Assembly (NCBI RefSeq): GCF_002860365.1
Contig: NZ_NMWT01000003.1
Span: forward strand, 1 to 64,000
DNA from: Bifidobacterium parmae
GTDB taxonomy: Bacteria; Actinomycetota; Actinomycetes; Actinomycetales; Bifidobacteriaceae
DNA: 64,000 nucleotides
Reading direction: 5' to 3'
Both the position numbers and the translations under genes were made by a program. The notes under the pieces were generated by a model. That model did not search any database. It was not told the origin of the DNA and saw only the letters and a list, made by a program, of their open reading frames with translations. Below are positions 26,807 to 37,636 of this stretch, in pieces. The number at the start of each line of letters is the position of its first letter. Within the stretch, counting starts at the first letter, position 1.

Positions 26807-26981
26807 CCCGCCATTCCCATGGTGCGGCAACACACAATCTCCATATCGGCGGAAAATGGCCGTTTATAGCGACCGCACCATGGCGATTTCACCGCACCAT
26901 GGCGATTTCACCGCACCATGGGGTCGCGGCCGGCGCACGACAGCACGGCAACGCCGATAACGCAGACATACGGAAAAGACC
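26807..26981 (+). repeat. CCATGGTGCGG element, copy 1 (left flank of cassette)
   Basis: Begins CCCGCCATTCCCATGGTGCGG, continues with CAACACAC, and closes with CCGCACCATGG. A 19-bp unit (ATGGCGATTTCACCGCACC) is present twice. The terminal CCATGGTGCGG and CCGCACCATGG are inverted repeats. A direct, almost identical copy lies at 29385-29562, and a diverged copy at 50026-50118 in the opposite orientation. Confidence 0.8.
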
Positions 26982-27026
26982 CTTGCAAAAAGAGAAATCC
27001 CCGGGGTTTCATGATGTTTCGCATGA

Positions 27027-27056
27027 GTGACGTTCCGGGGCATTCGCCAGTAGTAT
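27027..27056 (+). promoter_or_regulatory. promoter of the Abi/HEPN-like gene, apparently leaderless
   Basis: GTGACG (27027-27032), 18-nt spacer, TAGTAT (27051-27056). Seven bases separate the -10 from ATG 27064, so the message should begin at or one base before the start codon. No SD is seen. Confidence 0.45.
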
Positions 27057-27063
27057 AGCCAGT

Positions 27064-27708
27064 ATGAGCCCCGAAAGTCAACCCGTTACGCTCGCCGATT
27101 TGCAACGATGGTTCTCCATCGAACGCATGGATACCTACGTGCGGTCCGCGCAGGCCACCGGATGCGACGTGGTCGATTTGTATGTGTGGAACGGACGCGT
27201 CTCCAAGGCTCTTCTTGAGGATGTCGCGCATGTGGAGGTGCTGCTACGCAACTTCATGTCCGTTCGTCTCGCCAAGGCCTGCGGGCATGACGACTGGTAC
27301 AGGGACAATACCAGGTTCCGGTTCAACTCGTCGAGGACGAGCCGGTTCGAGAATTCAATCGACGAGATCGAACGTCAGATACGGTACTCGGGCAAACCGG
27401 TCACGTCGGGACGCGTGGTCGCCGACATGTCGCTTGGCTCATGGTGCTTCCTGCTCTCGTCCAGACTTGAACAGACCGTGTGGCGGGCGCTTCGCGACCC
27501 TGCGAATGGTGGTATGCCGAACTATCCATCCCGCAAACGCGCCGTGTTCGAGAGCCACACCAAGACGATGCGCGACCTACGCAACCGCCTGTCGCATCAG
27601 GAGCACATCGTGCTCGATGACCTTGCCGATGAGCAGCGCTATCTGGATAAGCAGTGCGCCAATCTCGACTGGATTGCCCGCGCCATCGATCCAAAGGCCG
27701 CCGACTGA
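27064..27708 (+). CDS. Abi-like protein with HEPN-type motif
   Basis: A 214-aa protein resembling the Abi_2/AbiD-F group of abortive-infection proteins (LEDVAHVEVLLRNFMSVRLA near the N-terminus, WCFLLSSRLEQTVWRAL in the middle). Near the C-terminus, RNRLSHQE (Arg173 to His178) fits the Rx4-6H pattern of HEPN ribonucleases. If so, it could cleave RNA on phage infection; this is inference from the family. ATG 27064 is preceded by a -10 only, so leaderless. It is the first gene of a cassette between two direct repeats, with lower GC than the chromosome around it. No obvious antitoxin follows. Confidence 0.72.
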   Translation: MSPESQPVTLADLQRWFSIERMDTYVRSAQATGCDVVDLYVWNGRVSKALLEDVAHVEVLLRNFMSVRLAKACGHDDWYRDNTRFRFNSSRTSRFENSIDEIERQIRYSGKPVTSGRVVADMSLGSWCFLLSSRLEQTVWRALRDPANGGMPNYPSRKRAVFESHTKTMRDLRNRLSHQEHIVLDDLADEQRYLDKQCANLDWIARAIDPKAAD

Positions 27709-27818
27709 ATCCACAGCCAATCACGGGTGGCTGAGCTACGCAAGCTACGTCCTCATCGCTCGGCATCGAATTAATGACATACAGTGACCACGATTCCAAT
27801 AATCACAAGGGCTTTGAT

Positions 27819-27824
27819 TATGAT
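27819..27824 (+). promoter_or_regulatory. -10 element for a leaderless transcript
   Basis: TATGAT (5 of 6 to consensus), six bases before ATG 27831. A TTCCAA 19 nt upstream is a possible -35. Confidence 0.45.
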
Positions 27825-27830
27825 CGAGGC

Positions 27831-28478
27831 ATGTCCACCACGATTGATGTGTATCCGACGACGGATTACCTGCCCTTGGTCGAAGAGACGAGGAGCCGCA
27901 CCCAAGAGCTCTATCAACAGCTGCTCGACCGATACGGAATCCACAGCACCGTGGAGGTGAAGGCTTTCTATCCCCGTAAGCCCGGCGAAGAGCTGCGGTA
28001 CGTGGATCCGGCTACGCGCTGGAAAGTGGAGATGGATCTCGGCTTCGCATATCTGATCAACGGCAAGTGGCGGGCGAGTTCATGGCCGTCGCTGTGGGAA
28101 CGTTCTCGAATCGATCAGCCGTGGGTCGACGACTACATACAGTCCGGCGGAGAGGAAGGGTATCCGCCGTCAATGCTGGGCGAATGCTGGCCTATCGAAG
28201 CCGACGAATTCGACCTGCCACTATCCGATGAGGACATGAGGCTGTTGAATGCACAACCACACATGTGGCATGACATACGGAACTTCTCCGGCCCGGCCGT
28301 CTCCTCGACCGGATACGGGTTCGTTGCCGCCGCCCTGGCCGAGGAAACCCATGGTCGGGTAGCATCCTACGATTGCGCATTTCCATGCAGGGGCCACAAC
28401 GGCGAAACCGCCGAACAATTCCTGACATGGTGGGGTGCCGAGCAAATGAACTTCTACGGCAAAGAACCCTTCCTGTGA
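27831..28478 (+). CDS. hypothetical protein, second gene of the repeat-flanked cassette
   Basis: A 215-aa soluble, acidic protein beginning MSTTIDVYPTTDYLPLVEET. Aromatic-rich in the middle (WRASSWPSLWERSRI), with ECWPIEADEFDLPLS and a C-terminal AEQFLTWWGAEQMNFYGKEP. No signal peptide, helix anchor or domain that I recognise. ATG 27831 is chosen because TATGAT sits six bases upstream; an in-frame ATG at 27774 adds a low-complexity N-terminus. The presence in a small cassette with an Abi-like gene makes a defence or immunity role possible but unproven. Confidence 0.65.
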   Translation: MSTTIDVYPTTDYLPLVEETRSRTQELYQQLLDRYGIHSTVEVKAFYPRKPGEELRYVDPATRWKVEMDLGFAYLINGKWRASSWPSLWERSRIDQPWVDDYIQSGGEEGYPPSMLGECWPIEADEFDLPLSDEDMRLLNAQPHMWHDIRNFSGPAVSSTGYGFVAAALAEETHGRVASYDCAFPCRGHNGETAEQFLTWWGAEQMNFYGKEPFL

Positions 28479-28573
28479 CACGTACAGATTGTCACTGGTA
28501 CATGGCCGACAGCACCCCTCTCAGTTCTTCCTCCCACAATCGGCGCACCGCCTCTACAATTACCTAGGCAAAA

Positions 28574-28601
28574 TTGATACGAAGTGACGAAACTCTATCT
28601 T
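28574..28601 (+). promoter_or_regulatory. promoter of the third cassette gene
   Basis: TTGATA (28574-28579), 16-nt spacer, TATCTT (28596-28601); predicted start near 28608, ahead of GAGGA and ATG 28628. Confidence 0.5.
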
Positions 28602-28627
28602 CGATGGACATAGGCGAGGAATTAATC

Positions 28628-29200
28628 ATGGACGAAGCCACGGCTGAAAAGCTTGCAAAAGCGGCTTATCCGGATTGGGACATATGCGGCGCCGCCGAGA
28701 ATGATCTGGCATACGTATTCTTGGGTGATTATTACGATGGTGAGACAGGTGCGCTATCCCACATCGCCGTCGATAAGAGCAATGACTCAGTTCATCTACT
28801 GGTGCCTGGCACCGCGGAAGACAAGCGGTACTGGCCAATCGACACGAAGATTCTCTGGACGCTATTCTACGAACCCGGCTACGAGAAGACGGAACGAGGA
28901 TGGCGGCCACAGCAAACGAGGTATACGGAAGACTTAGGCGGCAAGATTGAAGAAATCCTGATGTCCATCTTGCGAAGAGAAGGCCTGGACGATGTCATCG
29001 TCCAGGCCATGGATTGCATCAATCATAATGAATGGGATGTCGGCATTAGCATCGGCTTCGAAGCACTATTGCACAGACGCATCAAGCTGGAGCCGGAGTC
29101 TTTGGACGTTTTCGGCAGATTCGCACGCCAGTATGCAAGCAATGATGGTTATCTGGAAGATGACTTCCTGGAACAATACGAAAACTTCAAGAATCTGTGA
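28628..29200 (+). CDS. hypothetical acidic protein, third gene of the cassette
   Basis: A 190-aa acidic protein starting MDEATAEKLAKAAYPDWDI, with YVFLGDYYDGETGALSHIAV and VHLLVPGTAEDKRYW in the first third and a helical C-terminal half. Strongly acidic small proteins in such places are often immunity proteins (SMI1/KNR4-like or other Imm families), but I see no defining motif. GAGGA lies 7 nt before ATG 28628; the upstream ATG at 28604 would begin almost at the predicted transcription start. Base composition is the lowest in GC of any gene in the window, which suggests transfer. Confidence 0.65.
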   Translation: MDEATAEKLAKAAYPDWDICGAAENDLAYVFLGDYYDGETGALSHIAVDKSNDSVHLLVPGTAEDKRYWPIDTKILWTLFYEPGYEKTERGWRPQQTRYTEDLGGKIEEILMSILRREGLDDVIVQAMDCINHNEWDVGISIGFEALLHRRIKLEPESLDVFGRFARQYASNDGYLEDDFLEQYENFKNL

Positions 29201-29384
29201 ACCGGTCCATAGCGGTGCCTCAGAAAAAAGAGAACACCCAGTGCATCACGGCTAAGTCCGTACGGAGAGGCCCTTTGGTGGAATCCACGGGATACAGTAG
29301 TGGGCTATGAGCCGACAGCCAAATCCAATAGCCGATTGCTTTCTCTCGCGGACACCCGTAAGGGAAGCCCACAAGAAAGAGCGC

Positions 29385-29562
29385 CCCGCCATTCCCATGG
29401 TGCGGCAACACACAATCTCCATATCGGCGGAAAATGGCCGTTTATAGCGACCGCACCATGGCGATTTCACCGCACCATGGGGTCGCGGCCGGCGCACGAC
29501 AGCACGGCAACGCCGATAACGCAGACGTTTGGGTCCGATAGCCCAGACATACGGAAAAGACC
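29385..29562 (+). repeat. CCATGGTGCGG element, copy 2 (right flank of cassette)
   Basis: A direct copy of 26807-26981 starting at the same CCCGCCATT. It differs by having one fewer 19-bp internal unit and a 22-nt insertion ending in a second CAGAC before ATACGGAAAAGACC. About 135 bp are otherwise virtually identical. The 184 nt between the preceding gene and this copy hold nothing recognisable. Confidence 0.8.
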
Positions 29563-29591
29563 CCGGGTTCCTTGGGGAACCGCGGGGTCTT
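29557..29591 (-). terminator. tRNA-Leu(GAG) terminator
   Basis: On the minus strand AAGACCCCG-GGTTCC and GGAACC-GGGGTCTT pair around CCAA, followed by TTCC. It overlaps the end of repeat copy 2. Confidence 0.8.
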
Positions 29592-29596
29592 GCCGG

Positions 29597-29684
29597 TGTC
29601 CGGGATGAGACTTGAACTCACACGCCTGTATAAAATAGGCACTAGCACCTCAAGCTAGCGCGTCTACCATTCCGCCACCCGGAC
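29597..29684 (-). tRNA. tRNA-Leu(GAG)
   Basis: 88 nt on the minus strand with a normal long (class II) variable arm. Acceptor GTCCGGG/CCCGGAC, anticodon stem CTAGC/GCTAG around TTGAGGT (anticodon GAG), discriminator A, no encoded CCA. Confidence 0.93.
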
Positions 29685-29902
29685 AGGTGTTGTCTTGGCA
29701 ACGAGTGAATACATTACCAGAACATGACGAGTCGTCAAATCCGCGACACGCCGATGAACAGGAGCGGGGAACCGCGGCGCACCGTAGGCAGGCATGGCCG
29801 GCCGACCTCGGAGCGGCGGCATCCGCCGCCCCGAGGTGCCCGCCGCCGATGCCACGCCCGCCGCTCCCGAATCTCACCGGCGGCGTGCCGCCGCCAACAC
29901 CG

Positions 29903-32050
<2,148 letters not shown>

Positions 32051-32186
32051 CAGTATCGCACCTCCATGTGTGGTGAATGGTCACCGTGTATGAACAGTCG
32101 GTGATGGTCTGGGTCGGGTCTGTCGAATCACACGAATCTCACGGATTCTTCGGAATCCGACCGATGGCGGTCGAAACCGCCGGAAG

Positions 32187-32804
32187 TCAATCGTGTTCGG
32201 TCAATCGCCGTATCGTCTCGTGCTGGATGGCGATGATCGAATTGGATGCGGTGACGCGTGTGGCGAGCAGTTCGTCCCAGCTCACCCAAGCGGATTCCAC
32301 GTGCTCGTCCGGGTCGAAGTGCCGGGGCACGCGTTTCCACGCGTCCAGATGGATGACCATGATGTGCGCGAGCTCGTCGGTCATCCCTTCTGACGAATAA
32401 TAGTCACCGACATGGTCAATGTGCAACCCGGCGTCGCTCGCGGGCGCGACACCGGTCTCTTCGGCGAGTTCGCGCAACGCCGCCTGCCGCACGTTTTCGC
32501 CGTCGTCCATGAGTCCGGCCGGCAACCCGTATGCGAAGATGTCGCTGCCCGCGCGGTATTCGCGTTCGATGAGATAGCGGTCCGCGGCTGTGTCGTGCAC
32601 GAGCATGACGACGCAGGGCGCGTGACGCAGCACCTGTCGGCGGATCGGCACGATGCCGCCGCCGTTCGTGGTCAATCCGATGGTCATATCCTCCACGTGG
32701 AAGATAGCGCCGCGATAGACTTCGCGGCGTTCCAGCACCTTCGCCGGCACGTTCATGTCGATGCCGTCGGAGCTGGCGTCGAGGATGTCGCGTTCGTCGG
32801 CCAT
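32187..32804 (-). CDS. NUDIX hydrolase (ADP-ribose pyrophosphatase-like)
   Basis: A 205-aa protein with an intact NUDIX box beginning GLMDDGENVRQAALRELAEE and ending TGV (GX5EX7REUXEEXGU). It is preceded by YLIEREYRAGSDIFAYGLPA, as in ADP-ribose/sugar-nucleotide pyrophosphatases. It cleaves nucleoside diphosphate-X compounds; the ADP-ribose preference is inferred from the flanking motifs. ATG 32804 lies 4 nt after the stop of the Nif3-like gene, and its SD (GGGGAGGTGA) overlaps the end of that gene, so the two are translationally coupled. Confidence 0.88.
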   Translation of the reverse strand: MADERDILDASSDGIDMNVPAKVLERREVYRGAIFHVEDMTIGLTTNGGGIVPIRRQVLRHAPCVVMLVHDTAADRYLIEREYRAGSDIFAYGLPAGLMDDGENVRQAALRELAEETGVAPASDAGLHIDHVGDYYSSEGMTDELAHIMVIHLDAWKRVPRHFDPDEHVESAWVSWDELLATRVTASNSIIAIQHETIRRLTEHD

Positions 32805-32808
32805 CGTC

Positions 32809-33741
32809 TCACCTCCCCTCCGTCGTCATGTCCGTCGTCGCGTCGTCGCTCCGGTGGAGCGACAGCGTCCACGGATCCGTGTTGCGGCGGATCCAGTTCG
32901 TCGCAGGCCGCTCGCCGAACCGTCGTTCGAGCGCGTCGGCGATGTCGTCGACGGCGTAACGGAACCACATCGATTCGATGGCCGAGTGCGGCGTGTTGAC
33001 GAGGCTGGGGCGCGCATGCGCGTCGCCCATTCCGAGCGTGACGCCGGCGGCGCGCATCGAAGCCTCGTACCGCGCCTGCTCGATGGCGTCGGTGGCCGGA
33101 TGATGGCGCAGGTCGCTGGTCACGTACACGTCCACGCCGGCGGCGCGCACCTCGTCGAACAGGGAGTCGCCGGAGCCGGGCAGCACGGCGACGGTCTCGA
33201 CGGGCGTGTCCGGGTCGCCGCACACCTGCACGCCGAGCGCGGTGTCGATGGGCAGCGCGTCGCACACACGCTGCGCGAACTCACGCAGCGTGACGGGCGA
33301 CGGCAGACGCCCGACGCGCCCCAGTCCGACCGGACCGGCCGCGTCCGAATCGTCGATCGGCACGAGCGCGCGCTGATCGACGAGACCGAATCCGTCGGCT
33401 GCGGCCTCGCCGACGCCGCGCACCGCGCAATCCGCATTGGTGTGTCCCACCCACAGCGCGCATCCGGCGCGGCTGAGACGGTTCACGATCATGCCGCGTG
33501 CGCCCAAGCCGGACACCTGGTGCACGGAACGGAAGAACAGCGGGTGATGCGTGACGAGCAGGTCCGCGCTCCACGCCAGCGCCTCGTCGATTACGGCCAT
33601 GGTCGGGTCGCAGGCGAACGCGATGCGCGTCACCGGTGCCGTGAGGTCACCGACGATGAGGCCGGGTGCGTCCCAGCTTTCCGCGTATTTGAGCGGATAC
33701 AGCGTTTCGAGCGTCCCGACGACCTGATTGAGGTTCGTCAT
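32809..33741 (-). CDS. Nif3-like dinuclear metal-centre protein
   Basis: A 310-aa protein of the Nif3/YbgI/DUF34 family, toroidal hexamers with a dinuclear metal site of uncertain biochemical role (a GTP cyclohydrolase I type 2-like relation has been proposed). Metal-ligand motifs: LLVTHHPLFF, GHTNADCA, and NTPHSAIESMW near the C-terminus, with YVTSDLRHH in between. ATG 33741 has AAGGAGAG a few bases upstream. It sits between polA (upstream, same strand) and the NUDIX gene, likely one operon polA, nif3-like, nudix. Confidence 0.9.
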   Translation of the reverse strand: MTNLNQVVGTLETLYPLKYAESWDAPGLIVGDLTAPVTRIAFACDPTMAVIDEALAWSADLLVTHHPLFFRSVHQVSGLGARGMIVNRLSRAGCALWVGHTNADCAVRGVGEAAADGFGLVDQRALVPIDDSDAAGPVGLGRVGRLPSPVTLREFAQRVCDALPIDTALGVQVCGDPDTPVETVAVLPGSGDSLFDEVRAAGVDVYVTSDLRHHPATDAIEQARYEASMRAAGVTLGMGDAHARPSLVNTPHSAIESMWFRYAVDDIADALERRFGERPATNWIRRNTDPWTLSLHRSDDATTDMTTEGR

Positions 33742-33791
33742 TCTTCTCTCCTTTCCTTCCACCGACGGCGGGCCGGCGCGGCCGATGCGGA

Positions 33792-36626
33792 TCAGTGCGC
33801 GGCGAGCTGCCAGTCGTCGCCGATGCCGGTGGACACGTCCAACGGCACGTCGAGTTCGACGGCGTGCTCCATCGCGTCCCTGACGAGCGAGGTCGCGCGG
33901 TCGGCCTCGCCGGGCGCGATCTCGACGACGAGTTCGTCGTGGATCTGCAGGATGATGCGGCTCTTGAGTCCACCGTCCCGCAACGCCGAATCGGCATGGA
34001 TCATCGCGATCTTCATGATGTCGGCGGCCGTCCCCTGGATGGGCGCGTTGAGCGCGGCGCGTTCGGCGGCGTCGCGCACGTTGCGGCTGGTCGACTTCAA
34101 GCCCGGGAAGTAGCGGCGGCGGCCGAACATGGTCTCCGTGTAGCCCTTGCGGCGGGCCTCGGCGACGCATGATTCGAGATAGTCGTGCACCTTGCCGAAC
34201 GTGGCGAAGTACTTGTTCTTGAGTCCCTCCGCCTCGCCGGGGCTGATTTTGAGCTGCTGCGAGAGGCCATACGTGCTCAGCCCGTAGGCGAGACCGTAGC
34301 TCATGGCCTTCACGTGGCCGCGCTGGTCGGAGGTGATCTCGTCAACGGGCAGCTGGTAGACGAGGCTCGCCACGTAGCGGTGGAAGTCGGCGCCGCTTCG
34401 GAACGCCTCGATGAGCGCCTCGTCGCCGGACAGGTGCGCCATGATGCGCAGCTCGACCTGCGAGTAGTCGCAGCTCATCAGCGACTCGTAACCCTCCCCC
34501 GGCACGAACGCGGACCGGATCTCGCGACCGGCCGCGTTACGGTTGGGGATGTTCTGCAGGTTCGGGTCGACGGAGCTCAGACGCCCGGTGGCGGCCACGG
34601 TCTGCTCGAACGTGGTGTGGATGCGTCCGTCTGCCGGGTTGACCGCATCGATCAGCGTGGCGACGATCTGCTTCAGCTTGTTGGTCTCGCGGTGACGCAG
34701 GAGGGCGCCGAGGAACCCGCTGGCGCGGTCGTCATCGGCGTTGCGCACGTACAGGGTCTGCAGCGCGTCCGCGTTGGTGGTGTACGAACCGGATTTGGTG
34801 CGTTTCGTCGGCTTCAGGCCCATGTCCTCGAACAGGACCTTGGCGAGCTGCTTGGGGCTTTGCAGGTTGACACGCGATCCGGCGTTCTCCCAGGCGATGC
34901 GCTGTGCCTGCTCGGCGTCGGCCGCGAAGCCGGCGCGCATGTCCTCCAGACGGCGTTCGTCGACCTTCGCGCCTTCCGCCTCCAGCCCGTACAGGACGCG
35001 GGAGACGGGCAGCTCGATGTCCGTCAGGAGCTTCGACTGCCCGTCGGCGGCGATGCGCGGCCTGAGTTCGCGGGAGAGCGCGGCGACGATGGCCGCGTCG
35101 CGCAACGCGCCCCGGTCGGGTTCCGCGCCGTCGGCCGTGTCTGCGGCCGCGCCGTCGGCGGTCTCGCCGGCGTCGATGTCGAGCAGGCCCTGCGTCGCCT
35201 CCTCCTGCTCCTCCAGATGCAGGTCGAGGAACTGGGCGGCGGCCTGTTCGAGCGTGTCCGCGTGGAAGTCGGGTTTGATGAGGTAGCCGGCGAGCTTCGT
35301 GTCGAACGCGGGCGCCGGCAGCGCGATGCCGGCGGCGGCGAGCAGGTGCAGATGCTCCTTGTAGCCGTGGACGGTCATCGTGTCCGCGTGCGCGTCTACC
35401 GCGTCGCGCAATGCGTCGACGGTCGCGTCGTCCGCCAACGCCGTCTTGTCGACGACGACGGCCTCGCCGCCGGCGAGCAGGACGACGGCGTCGACCGCGG
35501 CGCGGCCCGGTCGCGCGTCGCCGGACGCGTACAGCACCCAATCGGACGCGTCGTCGGATGCCGTTCCATCGTCCGTCTTTCCGTCGGCTGCGGGCAGGTG
35601 GCGTTCCTCCCATGCGCGCAGGGACGTGGCGTCCGTCGCGTGTTCCGCGTGAGGCATGTCGAGCGTCGCGGAATCGTCGGCGGCGGGTGCCGTCGCGCCG
35701 GACGGGAGCACGGGCGCGACGCCGTTGTTGAACGTCTTCAGCAGGCGGCTCTTGGTGCGCGAACCGAATTCGAGCTTGGTGAAGAGGGCGTCGAGACGTT
35801 CCGCGTCGATGCCGGAGAACGTGAGGTCGTCGACGGTGACGCCGAGGTCGACGTCGCGCACGAGCGCGTTGACCTTGCGGTTGAGCATCACCTGGTCGAT
35901 GTTGGCGCGCAGCGCCTCGCCCTTCTTGCCGCCGATCTCGTCCGCATGCTCGCGGATCGCGTCGAGCGAGCCGTACTGGTTGATCCATTTGGCGGCGAAG
36001 CCGTCGCCCACGCCGGGCACGCCGGGGATGTTGTCCGCGGTCTCGCCGCGCAGGGCCGCGAGATCCGGGTACTGCTGCGGCGTCACCTTGTATTTGGCGA
36101 CGACCGCGTCCGGCGTCATGTGCTTCAGGTCCTTGAAATGATGGCCCGGGTAGAGCACGGTGATGTTGTCGTCGATGAGCTGGAACGCGTCGCGGTCACC
36201 GGACAGGACGAGCGTATGGTAGCCGGCCTGCTCGCCCATCGTGGCGAGCGTGCCGATCACGTCGTCGCCCTCGTAGCCGGGTTTCTCGATGTAGGTGACG
36301 CCCAGCGCGGCGAGCATCTCCTGGATGAGCGGCAGCTGGGTGAGCAGTTCCTCGGGGGCCGCGTCGCGCGTGCCCTTGTATTGGGGCAGCAGCTCGTTGC
36401 GGAAGGTGCCGCCCTTCACGTCGAAGGCGACGGCGAGATGGTCGGGCTTCTCCGAGTCGATGACCTGCGAGAGCATCGAGGCGAACCCCCAGACGGCGTT
36501 CGTGGCCTGTCCGGAGGAGGTGGAGAAGTTGTCGACCGGTAGAGCGAAGAACGCGCGGAACGCCAGCGAATGGCCGTCTACGACCAGCAGCGTTCCGCGC
36601 GTCGGCGTGGATTCGTGTTGCGCCAT
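33792..36626 (-). CDS. polA: DNA polymerase I
   Basis: A 944-aa family A polymerase for repair and Okazaki-fragment processing. The N-terminal 5'-3' exonuclease (about 1-310) has LLVVDGHSLAFRAFFAL and YEGDDVIGTLA. The central 3'-5' exonuclease-like domain has no DxE motif where proofreading residues are expected (VVLLAGGEAVVVDK) and is expanded by an acidic insert (about 470-500), so proofreading is probably absent, as in other actinobacteria. The polymerase domain has motif A DYSQVELRIMAHLSG, motif B HVKAMSYGLAYGLS and motif C QIHDELVVE. Start ATG 36626 lacks a strong SD. Confidence 0.95.
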   Translation of the reverse strand: MAQHESTPTRGTLLVVDGHSLAFRAFFALPVDNFSTSSGQATNAVWGFASMLSQVIDSEKPDHLAVAFDVKGGTFRNELLPQYKGTRDAAPEELLTQLPLIQEMLAALGVTYIEKPGYEGDDVIGTLATMGEQAGYHTLVLSGDRDAFQLIDDNITVLYPGHHFKDLKHMTPDAVVAKYKVTPQQYPDLAALRGETADNIPGVPGVGDGFAAKWINQYGSLDAIREHADEIGGKKGEALRANIDQVMLNRKVNALVRDVDLGVTVDDLTFSGIDAERLDALFTKLEFGSRTKSRLLKTFNNGVAPVLPSGATAPAADDSATLDMPHAEHATDATSLRAWEERHLPAADGKTDDGTASDDASDWVLYASGDARPGRAAVDAVVLLAGGEAVVVDKTALADDATVDALRDAVDAHADTMTVHGYKEHLHLLAAAGIALPAPAFDTKLAGYLIKPDFHADTLEQAAAQFLDLHLEEQEEATQGLLDIDAGETADGAAADTADGAEPDRGALRDAAIVAALSRELRPRIAADGQSKLLTDIELPVSRVLYGLEAEGAKVDERRLEDMRAGFAADAEQAQRIAWENAGSRVNLQSPKQLAKVLFEDMGLKPTKRTKSGSYTTNADALQTLYVRNADDDRASGFLGALLRHRETNKLKQIVATLIDAVNPADGRIHTTFEQTVAATGRLSSVDPNLQNIPNRNAAGREIRSAFVPGEGYESLMSCDYSQVELRIMAHLSGDEALIEAFRSGADFHRYVASLVYQLPVDEITSDQRGHVKAMSYGLAYGLSTYGLSQQLKISPGEAEGLKNKYFATFGKVHDYLESCVAEARRKGYTETMFGRRRYFPGLKSTSRNVRDAAERAALNAPIQGTAADIMKIAMIHADSALRDGGLKSRIILQIHDELVVEIAPGEADRATSLVRDAMEHAVELDVPLDVSTGIGDDWQLAAH

Positions 36627-36659
36627 GTATCCGTGAACGTCCGTTCCTTACGGTCCGGC

Positions 36660-37451
36660 TCAGCGCTCGTTGCGTTCCGGCTTCGGGTCGCCGTACTTGG
36701 CGATGATGGCCATGGCGAGACGCTTCTTCGGGATGCGCTGGTCCATCGAGGTCTTCTGAATCCAACGGAACGCGCCCTGCTCGGAGAAGTCGGCCTTGTC
36801 CATGAGCAGGCCCTTCGCACGGTCGACGAGCTTGCGCTCCTCCAGCGTGTCCTGCGCCTTCTGGAGGTCGGCCTGCGCCTTGGCGAGCTCCTCCTTGGTC
36901 TCCTTGAGCTTCGCCTCGCTGCGCTCGACGTTGTCGAGCAGGTCGTTGATCTCGGCGAAGCGGCCCATCGCGACCTCGAGGGCCGGGATGAGCTTGGACT
37001 CCTCGTACGGCTTGGTCACGTAGGCCATCGCGCCCGCGCCGGTGGACTTCTTGACGAGATCCGGCTGGGAGAAGGCGGTGAGCATGACCACGGGGGCGAT
37101 GTTCTCGTCGCAGATCAGGCCGGCGGCGGTGATGCCGTCCATGCGCGGCATCTTGACGTCCATGCACACCACGTCCGGACGCTTGGCGCGCGTCAGTTCG
37201 ACGGCCTCCTCGCCGTTGGCGGCCTCGCCGACGACCTCGTAGCCGTTGTCCTCGAGCATGCCGACGAGGTCCATGCGGTTCACGGATTCGTCCTCGGCGA
37301 CCACGACGGTGCGCTTGCGGTTCTCGTCCGCCTCGGCCGGGGCGGTCTCCTCACGGGGGGCGGCGGCCTCCTGCGCGACGGCCTCCAGCTCCTCCTCGGT
37401 CAGCACGGGCTCCATCTTCGGAGTCTGATCATCGGCGTTCTTAGCAGCCAT
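36660..37451 (-). CDS. ANTAR-domain response regulator
   Basis: A 263-aa regulator. An acidic, presumably disordered N-terminus (1-45) precedes a receiver domain (about 46-165) with phospho-acceptor Asp98 in VVCMDVKMP and the conserved Lys in YVTKPYEE. A coiled-coil follows (about 170-215: DLLDNVERSEAKLKETKEEL), then a C-terminal ANTAR domain (about 205-255) that in this family binds paired RNA hairpins to prevent termination. No histidine kinase lies beside it. ATG 37451 follows AAAGGA. The targets are unknown; it lies upstream of polA on the same strand with 33 nt between them. Confidence 0.9.
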   Translation of the reverse strand: MAAKNADDQTPKMEPVLTEEELEAVAQEAAAPREETAPAEADENRKRTVVVAEDESVNRMDLVGMLEDNGYEVVGEAANGEEAVELTRAKRPDVVCMDVKMPRMDGITAAGLICDENIAPVVMLTAFSQPDLVKKSTGAGAMAYVTKPYEESKLIPALEVAMGRFAEINDLLDNVERSEAKLKETKEELAKAQADLQKAQDTLEERKLVDRAKGLLMDKADFSEQGAFRWIQKTSMDQRIPKKRLAMAIIAKYGDPKPERNER

Positions 37452-37466
37452 GCCAGTCCTTTCCTC

Positions 37467-37496
37467 ACAATACAACTATATCCTTGGAGATTTTAA
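37467..37496 (-). promoter_or_regulatory. candidate promoter of the ANTAR regulator
   Basis: On the minus strand TTAAAA (37496-37491), 18-nt spacer, TATTGT (37472-37467), 16 nt before the ATG. Confidence 0.45.
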
Positions 37497-37636
37497 CGCA
37501 TAATCCCGGCGCCCGCCCGCACGACGTGCCCTCCCCTGAACGAAATCGCCACGCGGGGCATGCATCGCGTGCGCGGTATCGCGCCGATGTGCTATATTGT
37601 CACGAGTGCCTTACGGCGCCCGCGACGATCGGATAC

